Source of the DNA: Saprospiraceae bacterium
GTDB lineage: Bacteria > Bacteroidota > Bacteroidia > Chitinophagales > Saprospiraceae
Direction of reading: 5' to 3'
Length of the DNA stretch: 64,000 nucleotides
Assembly: GCA_016715245.1 (NCBI GenBank)
Contig: JADKAS010000001.1
Span: 124,001-188,000 of the forward strand
This document shows positions 55,575-64,000 of this stretch, piece by piece (the stretch's first letter is position 1; the number at the start of each line of letters is the position of its first letter). The notes beneath the pieces were generated by a model. The model worked only from the letters and a program-made list of their open reading frames with translations. It ran no database searches and was not told where the DNA came from. Position numbers and translations under genes: made by a program.

Positions 55575-55604
55575 AAAATGGTGTTTGCGTAAACAAAATG
55601 GTGT
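55575..55604. repeat. Pair of direct repeats upstream of porP
   Basis: AAAATGGTGT occurs at 55575-55584 and 55595-55604, exactly 20 bases apart. The near-palindrome GTTTGCGTAAAC lies between them. The pair lies 88 bases before the start of the PorP/SprF gene. Confidence 0.6.
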
Positions 55605-55691
55605 AATTTTACCTTTTTATGGAGAATGTTTGATTTTTAAACGAAAAGGAATAAGAAACAGACATTTTTTTCGTTGATTACAAAACTTATT

Positions 55692-56753
55692 ATGTCTTTC
55701 AGAATATTTTTGATCTCTGCTGTTTTTGTTTTATTTTCTGACAATATGATTGCACAGGATCCTCATTTTACCCAGTTTTATTCCAATTCTTTGCAACTAA
55801 ACCCTGCGACAAGCGGAACGTATTCAGGCACATACAGGGTCTCCATGATTTACAGGGATCAATATTTCCAGCCACTGGAAGAGTCCTTTAAAACTTTTGC
55901 AGCCTCAGGAGATGTAAAACTGAATATACTCGATAAAAAATCGGACTTGAAAGATGTGATTTCCATGGGGCTTACTTTTATGTCAGACAGGGTGAGGATA
56001 TTTGATTTCAACACCAATCAAATGTTGCTCACTTTTGCGTACCACAAAGCGTTGGACAAAAGGTATAAACAAACCCTGGGTATTGGTTTTCAGGGTGGAA
56101 TCCTGCAACGGGCTGTAAACTACGAAAACCTGACCTACCACGATCAGTTTAATGCCATTGACGCTTATTCCAATCCTACCTCTGAATTTCTTCCGCCCAA
56201 TAACAAAACCGTACCCGATCTTAGTGCCGGCTTATATTATTCCATTTCTCCTTCCAAAACAACCAGTGCTCATGTTGGTTTTGCATTTCAGCATTTTACA
56301 CAGCCCAACGTTTCCTTTTATGACGATCCGGTCATTATTAATTCAGATGTGGAAAAGACCAGTAAATACCCTTCGAGAATTACCTTTCACGGAGGTGTCG
56401 CGATCAAACCGAACTACAGAATAGAAATACTCCCTCGTGTGATTGTCCTGCAACAAGGTAAAAAACTAACGGCGCAGTTGAGTTCACTGTTTAAAATAAA
56501 ATTTACTTCCCGAACGGGACAATATCTTCATTTAGGGCCTCTTTTCAGATTTGTCAACAATGTCAACGGAACAAGCCTTGAGTCCATGGCCGCGATGTTG
56601 GGTATCGAGAGAAGCAATTTTATTATCGGATTATCCTACGATTGGGGTTTGACCTCATTGGTCAGAGACAGCAGGAATTTTTCAACGCTGGAACTGTCGC
56701 TGGTATATATTGGAGAACACGATAATGACACCAATTTCTGCCCGCAATTTTAA
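55692..56753 (+). CDS. PorP/SprF-family T9SS membrane protein
   Basis: About 353 residues from ATG 55692 (MSFRIFLISAVFVLFS); a TTG start at 55674 is less likely. After the signal, QDPHFTQFYSNSLQLNPATSGTY is the diagnostic PorP/SprF opening. Repeated beta-strand pairs fill the rest, as in outer-membrane beta-barrels. Members help fit or export T9SS cargo such as gliding adhesins. At least four cargo proteins in this window carry T9SS signals, but this gene stands apart from the usual partners. Confidence 0.9.
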   Translation: MSFRIFLISAVFVLFSDNMIAQDPHFTQFYSNSLQLNPATSGTYSGTYRVSMIYRDQYFQPLEESFKTFAASGDVKLNILDKKSDLKDVISMGLTFMSDRVRIFDFNTNQMLLTFAYHKALDKRYKQTLGIGFQGGILQRAVNYENLTYHDQFNAIDAYSNPTSEFLPPNNKTVPDLSAGLYYSISPSKTTSAHVGFAFQHFTQPNVSFYDDPVIINSDVEKTSKYPSRITFHGGVAIKPNYRIEILPRVIVLQQGKKLTAQLSSLFKIKFTSRTGQYLHLGPLFRFVNNVNGTSLESMAAMLGIERSNFIIGLSYDWGLTSLVRDSRNFSTLELSLVYIGEHDNDTNFCPQF

Positions 56754-56844
56754 TCACTACCATTCTTTCTGATTTTGTAAATTGTTGAAAGGGCAACTTA
56801 TATCAGACGGGATAGTACTTTTACCTTTTTTATATTTTATGACG

Positions 56845-56878
56845 TTATGTCACCTTTTTTCGAAAAAGTATGACATAA
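56845..56878. repeat. Long palindrome upstream of dnaK
   Basis: TTATGTCA and TGACATAA (56845-56852, 56871-56878) flank CTTTTTTCGAAAAAG. The 34-base imperfect palindrome is centred near 56861. It may be a terminator of the PorP/SprF gene or an operator near dnaK; CIRCE is not evident. Confidence 0.5.
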
Positions 56879-56989
56879 TTTAGGTTAAAACTGACTTTTG
56901 TCCTGCAATATAGTCATTTATTCGGGTTGGCATATAGATTGAATATACAGTAGTGTACAAATTTTCAAAAACAAAAATAACATAATAAA

Positions 56990-58894
56990 ATGGGTAAAAT
57001 TATAGGTATAGACTTAGGAACTACCAATTCATGTGTTGCTGTAATGGAAGGAAACGAACCGGTTGTTATAGCCAATGAAGAGGGTAAAAGAACAACTCCT
57101 TCCATCGTTGCTTTTCTTGACAACGGTGAAAGAAAAATTGGTGATCCAGCAAAAAGGCAAGCCATTACCAATCCGACACGAACAGTCGCATCTATCAAAA
57201 GATTTATGGGTAACCGTTTCAGTGAAGTGGGCAATGAAGCCGGTAGGGTAGCCTACAAAACGGTCAAAGGAGAAAATGACACTGTAAGAGTGGAAATAGA
57301 CGGAAGAATGTTTACGCCACAGGAGATATCTGCGATGGTTCTTCAGAAAATGAAAAAAACAGCAGAAGATTTTTTAGGTCAGGAAGTTACTGAAGCGGTC
57401 ATTACCGTGCCTGCTTATTTTAATGATTCTCAGCGCCAGGCAACAAAAGAAGCCGGAGAGATTGCCGGTTTAAAAGTTCAAAGAATCATCAACGAACCAA
57501 CTGCGGCAGCATTGGCATACGGACTTGATAAAAAACACAAAGATTCTACCATTGCGGTATTTGACCTGGGTGGAGGAACTTTTGATATATCCGTACTGGA
57601 GTTGGGCGATGGTGTTTTTGAAGTTAAATCGACCAACGGAGACACACACCTTGGTGGAGATGACTTTGACCAGGTCATCATCGACTGGCTTGCCAGTGAA
57701 TTTAAAGCGCAGGAAAACATAGATTTGAGAAAAGACCCTATGTCTCTTCAAAGAATCAAAGATGCCGCAGAAAAAGCCAAAATTGAATTGTCTTCTGCGG
57801 CGGAAACAGAAATCAACTTGCCTTATGTTACGGCGGTTGACGGTGTTCCGTAGCACCTTGTGATGAAACTTTCAAAAGCAAAATTTGAGCAATTGGCAGA
57901 CAGTCTTATCAAAAGAACATTAAAGCCATGTGAAGATGCTTTAAAAGACGCGGGCTTGTCTAAAGATAAAATTGACGAAATCATCCTTGTAGGAGGTTCG
58001 ACAAGAATTCCTGCCATACAACAAGCAGTTGAAGACTTTTTTGGTAAAAAACCCAATAGAAGTGTCAATCCGGATGAAGTAGTGGCTTTAGGCGCGGCTA
58101 TCCAGGGCGGGGTATTGAGCGGAGATGTAAAAGATGTGTTGTTACTTGATGTGACACCCCTTTCTTTGGGAATTGAAACCATGGGCAACGTATTTGATGT
58201 GGTGATTGAGTCCAACTCTACCATTCCCACCAAAAAAACAAAAACCTATTCAACGGCGGCTGACAATCAGCCAAGTGTGGAAATACATATTTTACAGGGA
58301 GAAAGACCTATGGCCAGAGACAACAGGTCTGTCGGAAGATTTATCCTTGACGGAATTCCACCAGCACCGAGAGGTGTGCCTCAGGTAGAAGTAACCTTTG
58401 ATATGGATGCCAACGGAATTCTGAAAGTAAGCGCCAAGGACAAAGGTACCGGCAAAGAACAAAATATCAGAATCGAAGCTTCCACAGGATTGTCACAGGA
58501 AGAAATTGCCAAAATGAAGGCAGAAGCTGCGGCGAATGCAGAAACAGATAAAAAAGCCAGAGAGACAGCTGAAAAACTGAATGCAGCCGATAGTTTGATT
58601 TTCCAGACGGAAAAACAATTGAACGAGTTGGGCGATAAAATTACAGCAGACCAAAGAAGCACCATTGAAGTTTCTTTAAATAAACTGAAAGAGGCCCACA
58701 AAATGCAGGATTTGAATATGATTGACACAGCCATGAATGAATTGAATCAAGTCTTCAGCACGGTGGCGCAGAACCTGTACCAGAACCCTGGTGATGGTGG
58801 AGCTGCCGGAGAACAAGGCCCTCAAAACAACAATACTTCTGCAGATGATGTTACTGACGTAGAATTTGAAGAAGTGAATGACAACAAGAAATAA
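56990..58894 (+). pseudogene. dnaK: Chaperone DnaK, interrupted by in-frame TAG
   Basis: Read through, the frame gives 634 residues, the normal DnaK size. The nucleotide-binding domain opens MGKIIGIDLGTTNSCVAVME and has DLGGGTFDISVLE and ILVGGSTRIPAIQQAV. The substrate-binding domain and tail (TDVEFEEVNDNKK) are complete. The TAG at 57851-57853 stands where the family has Lys in GVPKHL. The two halves are 56990-57853 and 57860-58894 in the same frame. A single A-to-T change in AAG would cause it. Since dnaK is a core chaperone, a sequence error is the leading explanation. Confidence 0.92.
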
Positions 58895-59021
58895 TACATA
58901 ACCTTCTTTGATGGTCATCATAAAAAGGGGAGTTCATTTTTGGACTCCCCTTTATTATTATAACCATCTATTCAAATTCAAACCATAATGTTTTGCCATG
59001 CAATTTTATACATTAAAATAA

Positions 59022-60236
59022 TTACATTGGTTGGAAAACTCTTATATAATCCACAATCATACTTTGCGGGAAAGGAGTGGATGCATCGGGAGAACCCGGT
59101 AAGTTACCACCAACAGCAACGTTCATAATAAAAAAGAAATTTTTATTGAACGGATAGGGTACTGCTCCTGTATTGGCAGGCGTAATGGTGTGGTATTTTT
59201 CATCATCCACATAAAATTCTATTAGATTTTCTTTCCAGATAAGTGAAAATACATGGAACTCATCCTGGAAATTGTTATTTCCGGATAAATATTTGGAATT
59301 AGAGCTTTTCTGTCTTTCTGCAAAACTTTGTCCGAAATGAACTGTGCCAAGGACCCTGTTGGGAAGATCACCGGTAAGTTCCATGATATCTATCTCCCCG
59401 CAATTGGGCCATCCTACAGAAGTGATATTGGTGCCCAGCATCCATAGAGCAGGCCACAGTCCTTTTCCTTCAGGAAGAGCGGCACGGATATCAATTCGTC
59501 CGAACTTAAATGATTTTTTTCCCTGGGTTTTAATTCTTGATGAAGTATAATTGCTGGATCCGAATTTTTGTTGTTTGGCAGTAATGACCAATTTTCCTTC
59601 CGTGAGCGATACATTTTCCTCACGGTAATGCTGGAGTTCATCGTTGCCCCAACCTCCGGCTCCGGTTTCATACACCCAATTGTTTGGATTTAACGCCGTT
59701 GAATCAAATTCATCAGCCCAAGCCAATTTATAACCTTCATATTGAAGTGGCGTTGTATATCCTTTTTCAGGTATAATCAGACCCTGTGTATTATCGTCAT
59801 CATCCTCAAGAGTTACCAGTACAACATCTTTTGCAAGGGTCATATTGATAGGATTATACAATTTTACAGTAAATGTTTTTTTAGCCTCTATTACTTCGTC
59901 TCCCAATAACACTATTTCAATTGTTTTTTTAGTTTCTCCCGGAGCAAAAACAATTTTTCCGGCTGTAGTGACTTTAAAATCAGTGTCTTTGAAAGCGGAA
60001 CCTGAAATGACTGAAAAAGAAACCACCGCATTTGTTTTATTGTCACCTGTCAGATTTAATTCCAGAGAAAAATTTTGATCTACATCATCTTCTTTAAGAT
60101 TCAGGTCAGAAGTAGTAAGTACCGGAAGATCTAATTTGTCCGGAGTACCGTCCGGATCTTCACAGCCTGTTTGGATGCATAAAATGCTGAAAAGCAAGGC
60201 GCAAAGGCTTATTAATGTATACTTATTAAGTTGCAT
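59022..60236 (-). CDS. GH16 endo-beta-glucanase (laminarinase-type) lipoprotein
   Basis: A 404-residue secreted lipoprotein (lipobox around TGCEDP). Residues about 40-145 form a Calx-beta-like domain. The GH16 catalytic motif GEIDIMEL is at about residue 280, with the two glutamates of ExDxxE intact. EWPNCG-type and WPALWMLG segments and LIEFYVDDEKYHTI are also typical. GH16 members of this kind cleave beta-1,3-glucans. It is last in a SusC-SusD-PKD-GH16 operon, so laminarin is the likely substrate. Confidence 0.92.
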   Translation of the reverse strand: MQLNKYTLISLCALLFSILCIQTGCEDPDGTPDKLDLPVLTTSDLNLKEDDVDQNFSLELNLTGDNKTNAVVSFSVISGSAFKDTDFKVTTAGKIVFAPGETKKTIEIVLLGDEVIEAKKTFTVKLYNPINMTLAKDVVLVTLEDDDDNTQGLIIPEKGYTTPLQYEGYKLAWADEFDSTALNPNNWVYETGAGGWGNDELQHYREENVSLTEGKLVITAKQQKFGSSNYTSSRIKTQGKKSFKFGRIDIRAALPEGKGLWPALWMLGTNITSVGWPNCGEIDIMELTGDLPNRVLGTVHFGQSFAERQKSSNSKYLSGNNNFQDEFHVFSLIWKENLIEFYVDDEKYHTITPANTGAVPYPFNKNFFFIMNVAVGGNLPGSPDASTPFPQSMIVDYIRVFQPM

Positions 60237-60259
60237 GATATTATTATTTAATTGTATGA

Positions 60260-61117
60260 TTAATTAGGAGCAAAAGTCAGTTCAAACCAACCTTCTGCGG
60301 CAGGAGTTCCGTTTTGCGCACGTAATCTGGCCCGAATTACCAGTTTATCTGCTGTCAATGTGACTATGTCAAGTACATTGTCAGAATCCCAAACTCCCAC
60401 AAATTGATTGTCCTGAAGAATAATCTGATCTCTGTTGCTTATTCCTGTACCTTCGCTAAATATAAAATCACTTATACCATGATCTACATTCTGAACTTTA
60501 TAGCCATCCCATGGATTTATTGTGGTTCCATTGTTCCTGTTCTCAAAAACCAAACCTTCAAAAGTAAAACAAAATCTGTCATCGTATTGGGCGGGTTGAA
60601 GCCCTCCGGCTGTTGACGTAAACCATGAGAAATCATCATAGGTAGGACCTACTTTTACCGCTCCTGCTTCCTGAGCCAGGGTCCAGCATTTACCTGAAGG
60701 TAAACAATCTCCGGTGAGCATAGCTATTTTTGAATTACATTCCAAAGCAGCATCATTTTCTAATGTTATGGTTTTGGTTTTGACAGCTGTACCACTACCA
60801 TCTGTTGAAGAAGCATATAAGGAAATCGTGTAAGTTCCTTTTTTAGTATATAAAATAGTATCCGACAATCTTTTTGAAGATTTTGGAGTACCACCCGGTG
60901 CATCCCAGAATATCTGAAACGCATCTGTTGCCAGAGAAGTAACAACCAATTTATTTGGATTGTCAGCCAGTGGAGTGATAGTGAAATCAGGAACGTTTGG
61001 GGTTCCGTCAATGGAATTTTCATTTATTCTGTCAGGTGTACAGCTTTGTAACAATATAAATATTACTCCGATACTATAACACCAAATGTTTTTTTGAAAA
61101 AAATGTATCATAATCAA
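60260..61117 (-). CDS. PKD-domain lipoprotein of the laminarin locus
   Basis: A 285-residue lipoprotein (LLQSCTPDRI). A PKD-like domain occupies about residues 45-120 (FQIFWDAPGG, then KGTYTISLYASSTDGSG). The rest is a beta-sandwich with SGKCWTLAQEAGAVKVGP and a final AEGWFELTFAP. The position between SusD and GH16 matches the surface glycan-binding protein of laminarin loci in Bacteroidota. It probably binds beta-1,3-glucan at the surface. No catalytic site is seen. Confidence 0.82.
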   Translation of the reverse strand: MIMIHFFQKNIWCYSIGVIFILLQSCTPDRINENSIDGTPNVPDFTITPLADNPNKLVVTSLATDAFQIFWDAPGGTPKSSKRLSDTILYTKKGTYTISLYASSTDGSGTAVKTKTITLENDAALECNSKIAMLTGDCLPSGKCWTLAQEAGAVKVGPTYDDFSWFTSTAGGLQPAQYDDRFCFTFEGLVFENRNNGTTINPWDGYKVQNVDHGISDFIFSEGTGISNRDQIILQDNQFVGVWDSDNVLDIVTLTADKLVIRARLRAQNGTPAAEGWFELTFAPN

Positions 61118-61135
61118 TTAATTTTATTTAGAATA

Positions 61136-62632
61136 TTAATATCCGGGATTTTGAGTAATAGCGCCGTTAGTTGCCAGGATTTGTGATTGAGGAATAGGGA
61201 AAATCTCATGTGTTCCGGCTTTAAATCCAAGATTTCCTAACACTTCAGGAGCTTTTCCGGTTCTCACCAGATCAAAAAATCTGTGACTTTCAAGGCCAAG
61301 TTCAATTCTTCTTTCCCTGTAAATAGCATTTAATAAGGCTTCACCTGAAAATGATATCGGTGGAATGGAAACTCTTGCGCGAACCAGATTCAAGGAATTT
61401 TTAGCTGATGTTTCATCGCCGGACTGGTAAGAGGCTTCTGCATGCATGAGTAAAACATCAGAGAATCTGATTACCCTGTCATTTGAACCTCCGTTAGGAC
61501 TTGGGTCTCCGAAAGGAGCTTCTTCACTTTTGGAATTAAAATATTTTTTTGCATAATACAGGTAAGGTATGTTACCGGTTGCTTCAATGGTAAAAATACC
61601 TCTGTCTCCCATAGCATCACCTACTCTGAATACGGTGGATTTCAGCCTTGGATCTTCAAAACCTTCTTTAAAAAATTCATCCACAAAATCCTGGGTAGGT
61701 ATATTAAAACCAAAACCTCCGAATTGACCTCTTGCTCTAGTAAACACGTTTGTGAAGCTACCTTCGTTGGCGTTGTTTTTACCCCAATTACCTCCGGATG
61801 CATTCATATATTGAATTTCAAAAACAGATTCACTGTTGTTTTCGCCATCAAGGGTGAAGATATCTTCATATCTTGTTACAAGAGAAAATTCATTTGATTT
61901 AATAATGTCGTCTGTAACTTTTTTGGCGTCTGCCCACTTTTTTCTCCACAAATACACCTTAGCCAATAAGGCATCAGCACTTCCTTTGGTGATACGTCCC
62001 AAATCACTACTTTCGTATTCACTTCTCAGCCAGAGGGAAGCAGATGCTTCTTTAAGATCTTTTTCAATAAAATCCCAGATCTGTTCTGCGGTTGCTCTCG
62101 GAATGTTATACTCAGAAGGAGCCAACACTTTATCAGCAAGCGGAACGCCTCCGAAAACGGTTACCAGATTATAATAATTCCACGCTCTGATAAACTTGGC
62201 TTCACCAAGAATACGCGCTTTCAGTCTTTCATCCATTTCTATCTGTGGTACTTTTTCAAGCACAACATTGGCTCTGTAAATGCCTTCGTAATTTGCTGAC
62301 CATTCAGATTCCAGAAGTGGAGTGTTTACCGGACCTTTAAACGTTTCAAGCCGCAATAAATCGTTAACGTCATTGTCGCCTGAACCACCTTTTATGGCAT
62401 CATCTGACATGATATCACCCCAGAACCATCTGAAATGTCCCGCAGGGGATAATTGGAATTGTAGGGTTGCATAAGCTGCATTGACACCGGCAATAGCGTC
62501 TTTATCGGTTTTATAAAAATTTTCTTCCGTTACTCCGATAATCGGATTTTTTTCCAGGAAATCCTTTTGACACGATGTAAAAACAATGGCTAAAAGAAAA
62601 GCACATTTTATAAAAAACTTATTTACTGACAT
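61136..62632 (-). CDS. SusD/RagB-family glycan-binding lipoprotein
   Basis: A 498-residue SusD-like lipoprotein with lipobox FTSCQKD. Helical TPR-like repeats carry family segments GEAKFIRAWNYYNLVTVFGG, LLAKVYLWRKKWADA and the C-terminal RRIELGLESHRFFDLVR. SusD works with SusC to bind and import oligosaccharides. It starts 31 bases after the SusC stop. Confidence 0.95.
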   Translation of the reverse strand: MSVNKFFIKCAFLLAIVFTSCQKDFLEKNPIIGVTEENFYKTDKDAIAGVNAAYATLQFQLSPAGHFRWFWGDIMSDDAIKGGSGDNDVNDLLRLETFKGPVNTPLLESEWSANYEGIYRANVVLEKVPQIEMDERLKARILGEAKFIRAWNYYNLVTVFGGVPLADKVLAPSEYNIPRATAEQIWDFIEKDLKEASASLWLRSEYESSDLGRITKGSADALLAKVYLWRKKWADAKKVTDDIIKSNEFSLVTRYEDIFTLDGENNSESVFEIQYMNASGGNWGKNNANEGSFTNVFTRARGQFGGFGFNIPTQDFVDEFFKEGFEDPRLKSTVFRVGDAMGDRGIFTIEATGNIPYLYYAKKYFNSKSEEAPFGDPSPNGGSNDRVIRFSDVLLMHAEASYQSGDETSAKNSLNLVRARVSIPPISFSGEALLNAIYRERRIELGLESHRFFDLVRTGKAPEVLGNLGFKAGTHEIFPIPQSQILATNGAITQNPGY

Positions 62633-62663
62633 AATATATTATTTTTATAGTAAGCTATTGAAA

Positions 62664-64000
62664 TTATAAAGTTACATTAAGGCCAAAAGTGAATGTTCTT
62701 GCCTGAGGATAAAAACCTCTGTCGATTCCGATTTCCAAAGACCCTCCTATATTTCCGATTTCAGGATCAAGGCCTGAGTAATTGGTAAAAGTCAAAAGAT
62801 TGGCGGCTGCTACATACAACTTGATTTTTTCAAGTTTTACTTTTTTCAGATATCTGTTTGGTACCTGATAGCCCAAAAGAACATTTTTAAGCCTCAGGAA
62901 AGAACCGTCTTCGACAAATCTGTCTGAAACTCTTGCATTTTGATTGGGATCATTCAGATTGACTCTTGGTTCACTGTTTGATGTTCCCGGACCTGTCCAT
63001 CTTTCAAGAACTGAAGAAGGCCGATTTACATAACCGAAATCATAACGGGTTGTGCTGTTGAATATTTCATTTCCAAAAACTCCCTGGAAATTGGCATTAA
63101 GGTCAAAGTTTTTCCAGTTTAAAGAGGCATTGAAGCCATATGTAAAGTCCGGTGTGGGATTACCTATGTAGGTTCTGTCACTCAAATCAATGACACCGTT
63201 ACCATCAAGATCTTTAAATCGGATATCACCCGGTGCAGTTTCATTATTCTGAAAAGCATGCGCCTCAACTTCTTGCTGATTTTGAAAAATCCCGTCTGTA
63301 ACATAACCAAAAAAATGATCCCAATGGCTGTCCGACATCTGTTCTAGCCGCATCAGCATTTGCAAATTGAACATATCCTGAATTAACAGGTTCACCACCT
63401 CTTCCCAGTCCTGTGATTCTGCTTTCCACAAAGGCAATATTTCCGCCAAGGGAATATTTTAAACCCTTAAGTGATTTTCTGAATATAGTACCAAACTCCA
63501 AACCTTTGTTTTCTGCCGTTGCCACATTTTGAATTGGTGCAGCGGTACCAGCCACTAAAGGAATAGGGGCCGCATACAACATATCACTGGTTGTTTTTAC
63601 ATAATAATCCGCCGTAAAATCCACCATTCCTTCGAGTAATTCAACATCTACACCAAAATTGGTTTGCGTGCTTGTTTCCCATTTTAAGTCAGGGTTGGCA
63701 GAGGTGAGGGCAACACTACCGTTGGTTATTATTTCATCCTGGCCAAAAGTATAATTCTGACCTGTAAGTACTACTGTTGAAAAGCTGTATTCCCCGATTC
63801 TGTCATTACCATTCTGGCCCCAGCTGGCTCTTAGTTTAAGATTTGAAATTGGTTTTACATTCCAGAACTTCTCTTTGCTGATGATCCATCCGGCAGAAAA
63901 TGAAGGAAAATACCCGAATCTGTTATTTTTACCAAACTTTGAAGAACCATCCGCTCTTAATGTTCCTGAAAAAAGGTATTTATCCGACAATTCGTAATTA
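62664..64000 (-). pseudogene. SusC/RagA-family TonB receptor, partial and frameshifted
   Basis: The C-terminal part of a SusC-like outer-membrane receptor; the 5' end lies beyond the window. Barrel segments such as KYLFSGTLRADGSSKFGKNN and AGWIISKEKFWNVKPISNLK are typical, and the end PQARTFTFGLNVTL is intact. Two frames overlap: an upstream frame ends WLCYRRDFSKSARS and a downstream frame continues GYVTDGIFQNQQEVEAHAF. The break is a run of seven A on the top strand (63309-63315); six bases would give SFFGYVTD in one frame. It is the first gene of the laminarin-type operon. An insertion error in a homopolymer run is likely. Confidence 0.9.

Noticed and set aside
33695..57853. Genome-wide stop-codon reassignment (TAG or TGA read as an amino acid)
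   Set aside because: Other genes in the window use TAG (3284-3286) and TGA (10231-10233) as ordinary stops, and the two interrupted sites would need different amino acids (Lys, Trp).
57823..58233. Minus-strand ORFs opposite dnaK
   Set aside because: They mirror the conserved dnaK reading frame and show no protein family character.
1..64000. CRISPR arrays, prophage, insertion sequences, tRNA or rRNA genes
   Set aside because: I saw no repeat-spacer pattern, transposase or integrase motif, tRNA TPsiC/CCA signature or rRNA core; a tRNA scan would be needed to be sure.

Overview
The window is a low-GC piece of a Bacteroidota chromosome. Three kinds of evidence support this. Several secreted proteins end in a type IX secretion (T9SS) sorting domain, and a PorP/SprF-family protein is present. 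There is a SusC/SusD polysaccharide locus. Start-proximal TAnnTTTG (-7) boxes, the Bacteroidota sigma-ABfr type, precede many genes, while Shine-Dalgarno sequences are largely absent. The very large T9SS proteins, the SBBP protein and the CHAT remnant recall Saprospiria-like environmental lineages, but that placement is inference. I saw no rRNA, tRNA, CRISPR array, transposase or phage gene.

Layout. 1-3.3 kb: two Fe-S electron-transfer proteins (HdrC-like and HdrB/CCG-like), a conserved hypothetical and a Spo0M-like protein. 3.4-7.6 kb, minus strand: two ArsR-type regulators, tsaB, an S41 processing protease and an alpha/beta hydrolase. 7.8-10.1 kb: uvrB and a frameshifted small gene. 10.2-18.8 kb, minus strand: a giant multi-repeat surface protein, an SBBP-repeat T9SS protein and a 5'-truncated CHAT-domain gene. 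19.1-25.5 kb: a TonB-dependent receptor, rpsP with a long acidic repeat tail, an unknown helical protein, a small membrane protein and tatC. 25.7-33.0 kb: two tandem paralogous secreted metalloproteases. 33.1-36.6 kb: fadH-like gene (interrupted), a DUF3810 protein and a decayed DUF486 gene. 36.7-40.6 kb: bacilliredoxin, an EEP-family phosphatase/nuclease, rnpA, rpmH and rho. 40.8-43.3 kb: serS, a YugP-like protease and frr. 43.5-46.0 kb: a DUF151 nuclease and etfA/etfB. 46.1-49.0 kb: a TPR protein, a CPBP protease, cdsA and psd. 49.2-53.8 kb: a T9SS cargo, queA, a DUF2795 protein, cmk and a lipoprotein. 54.0-58.9 kb: a di-heme cytochrome c peroxidase, a PorP/SprF protein and dnaK (interrupted). 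59.0-64.0 kb: a laminarin-type polysaccharide utilisation locus (GH16, PKD lipoprotein, SusD, SusC), running off the window end.

The most striking property of the window is how many well-conserved genes are broken by a single base: dnaK (in-frame TAG), fadH (TGA at a conserved Trp), cmk (one-base deletion), susC and a TerB-like gene (extra base in runs of seven A/T). A DUF486 gene has several stops. dnaK and cmk are normally indispensable, and TAG and TGA end other genes here, so assembly or consensus error in a draft or metagenomic sequence is the leading explanation for those. The DUF486 and CHAT genes look more like real decay.

I found no convincing wholly new system. The best biological leads are the tandem metalloproteases, the 1.8-kilo-residue repeat protein that lacks a sorting domain beside a T9SS partner, and the paired overlapping divergent promoters at rho/serS and etfB/TPR.
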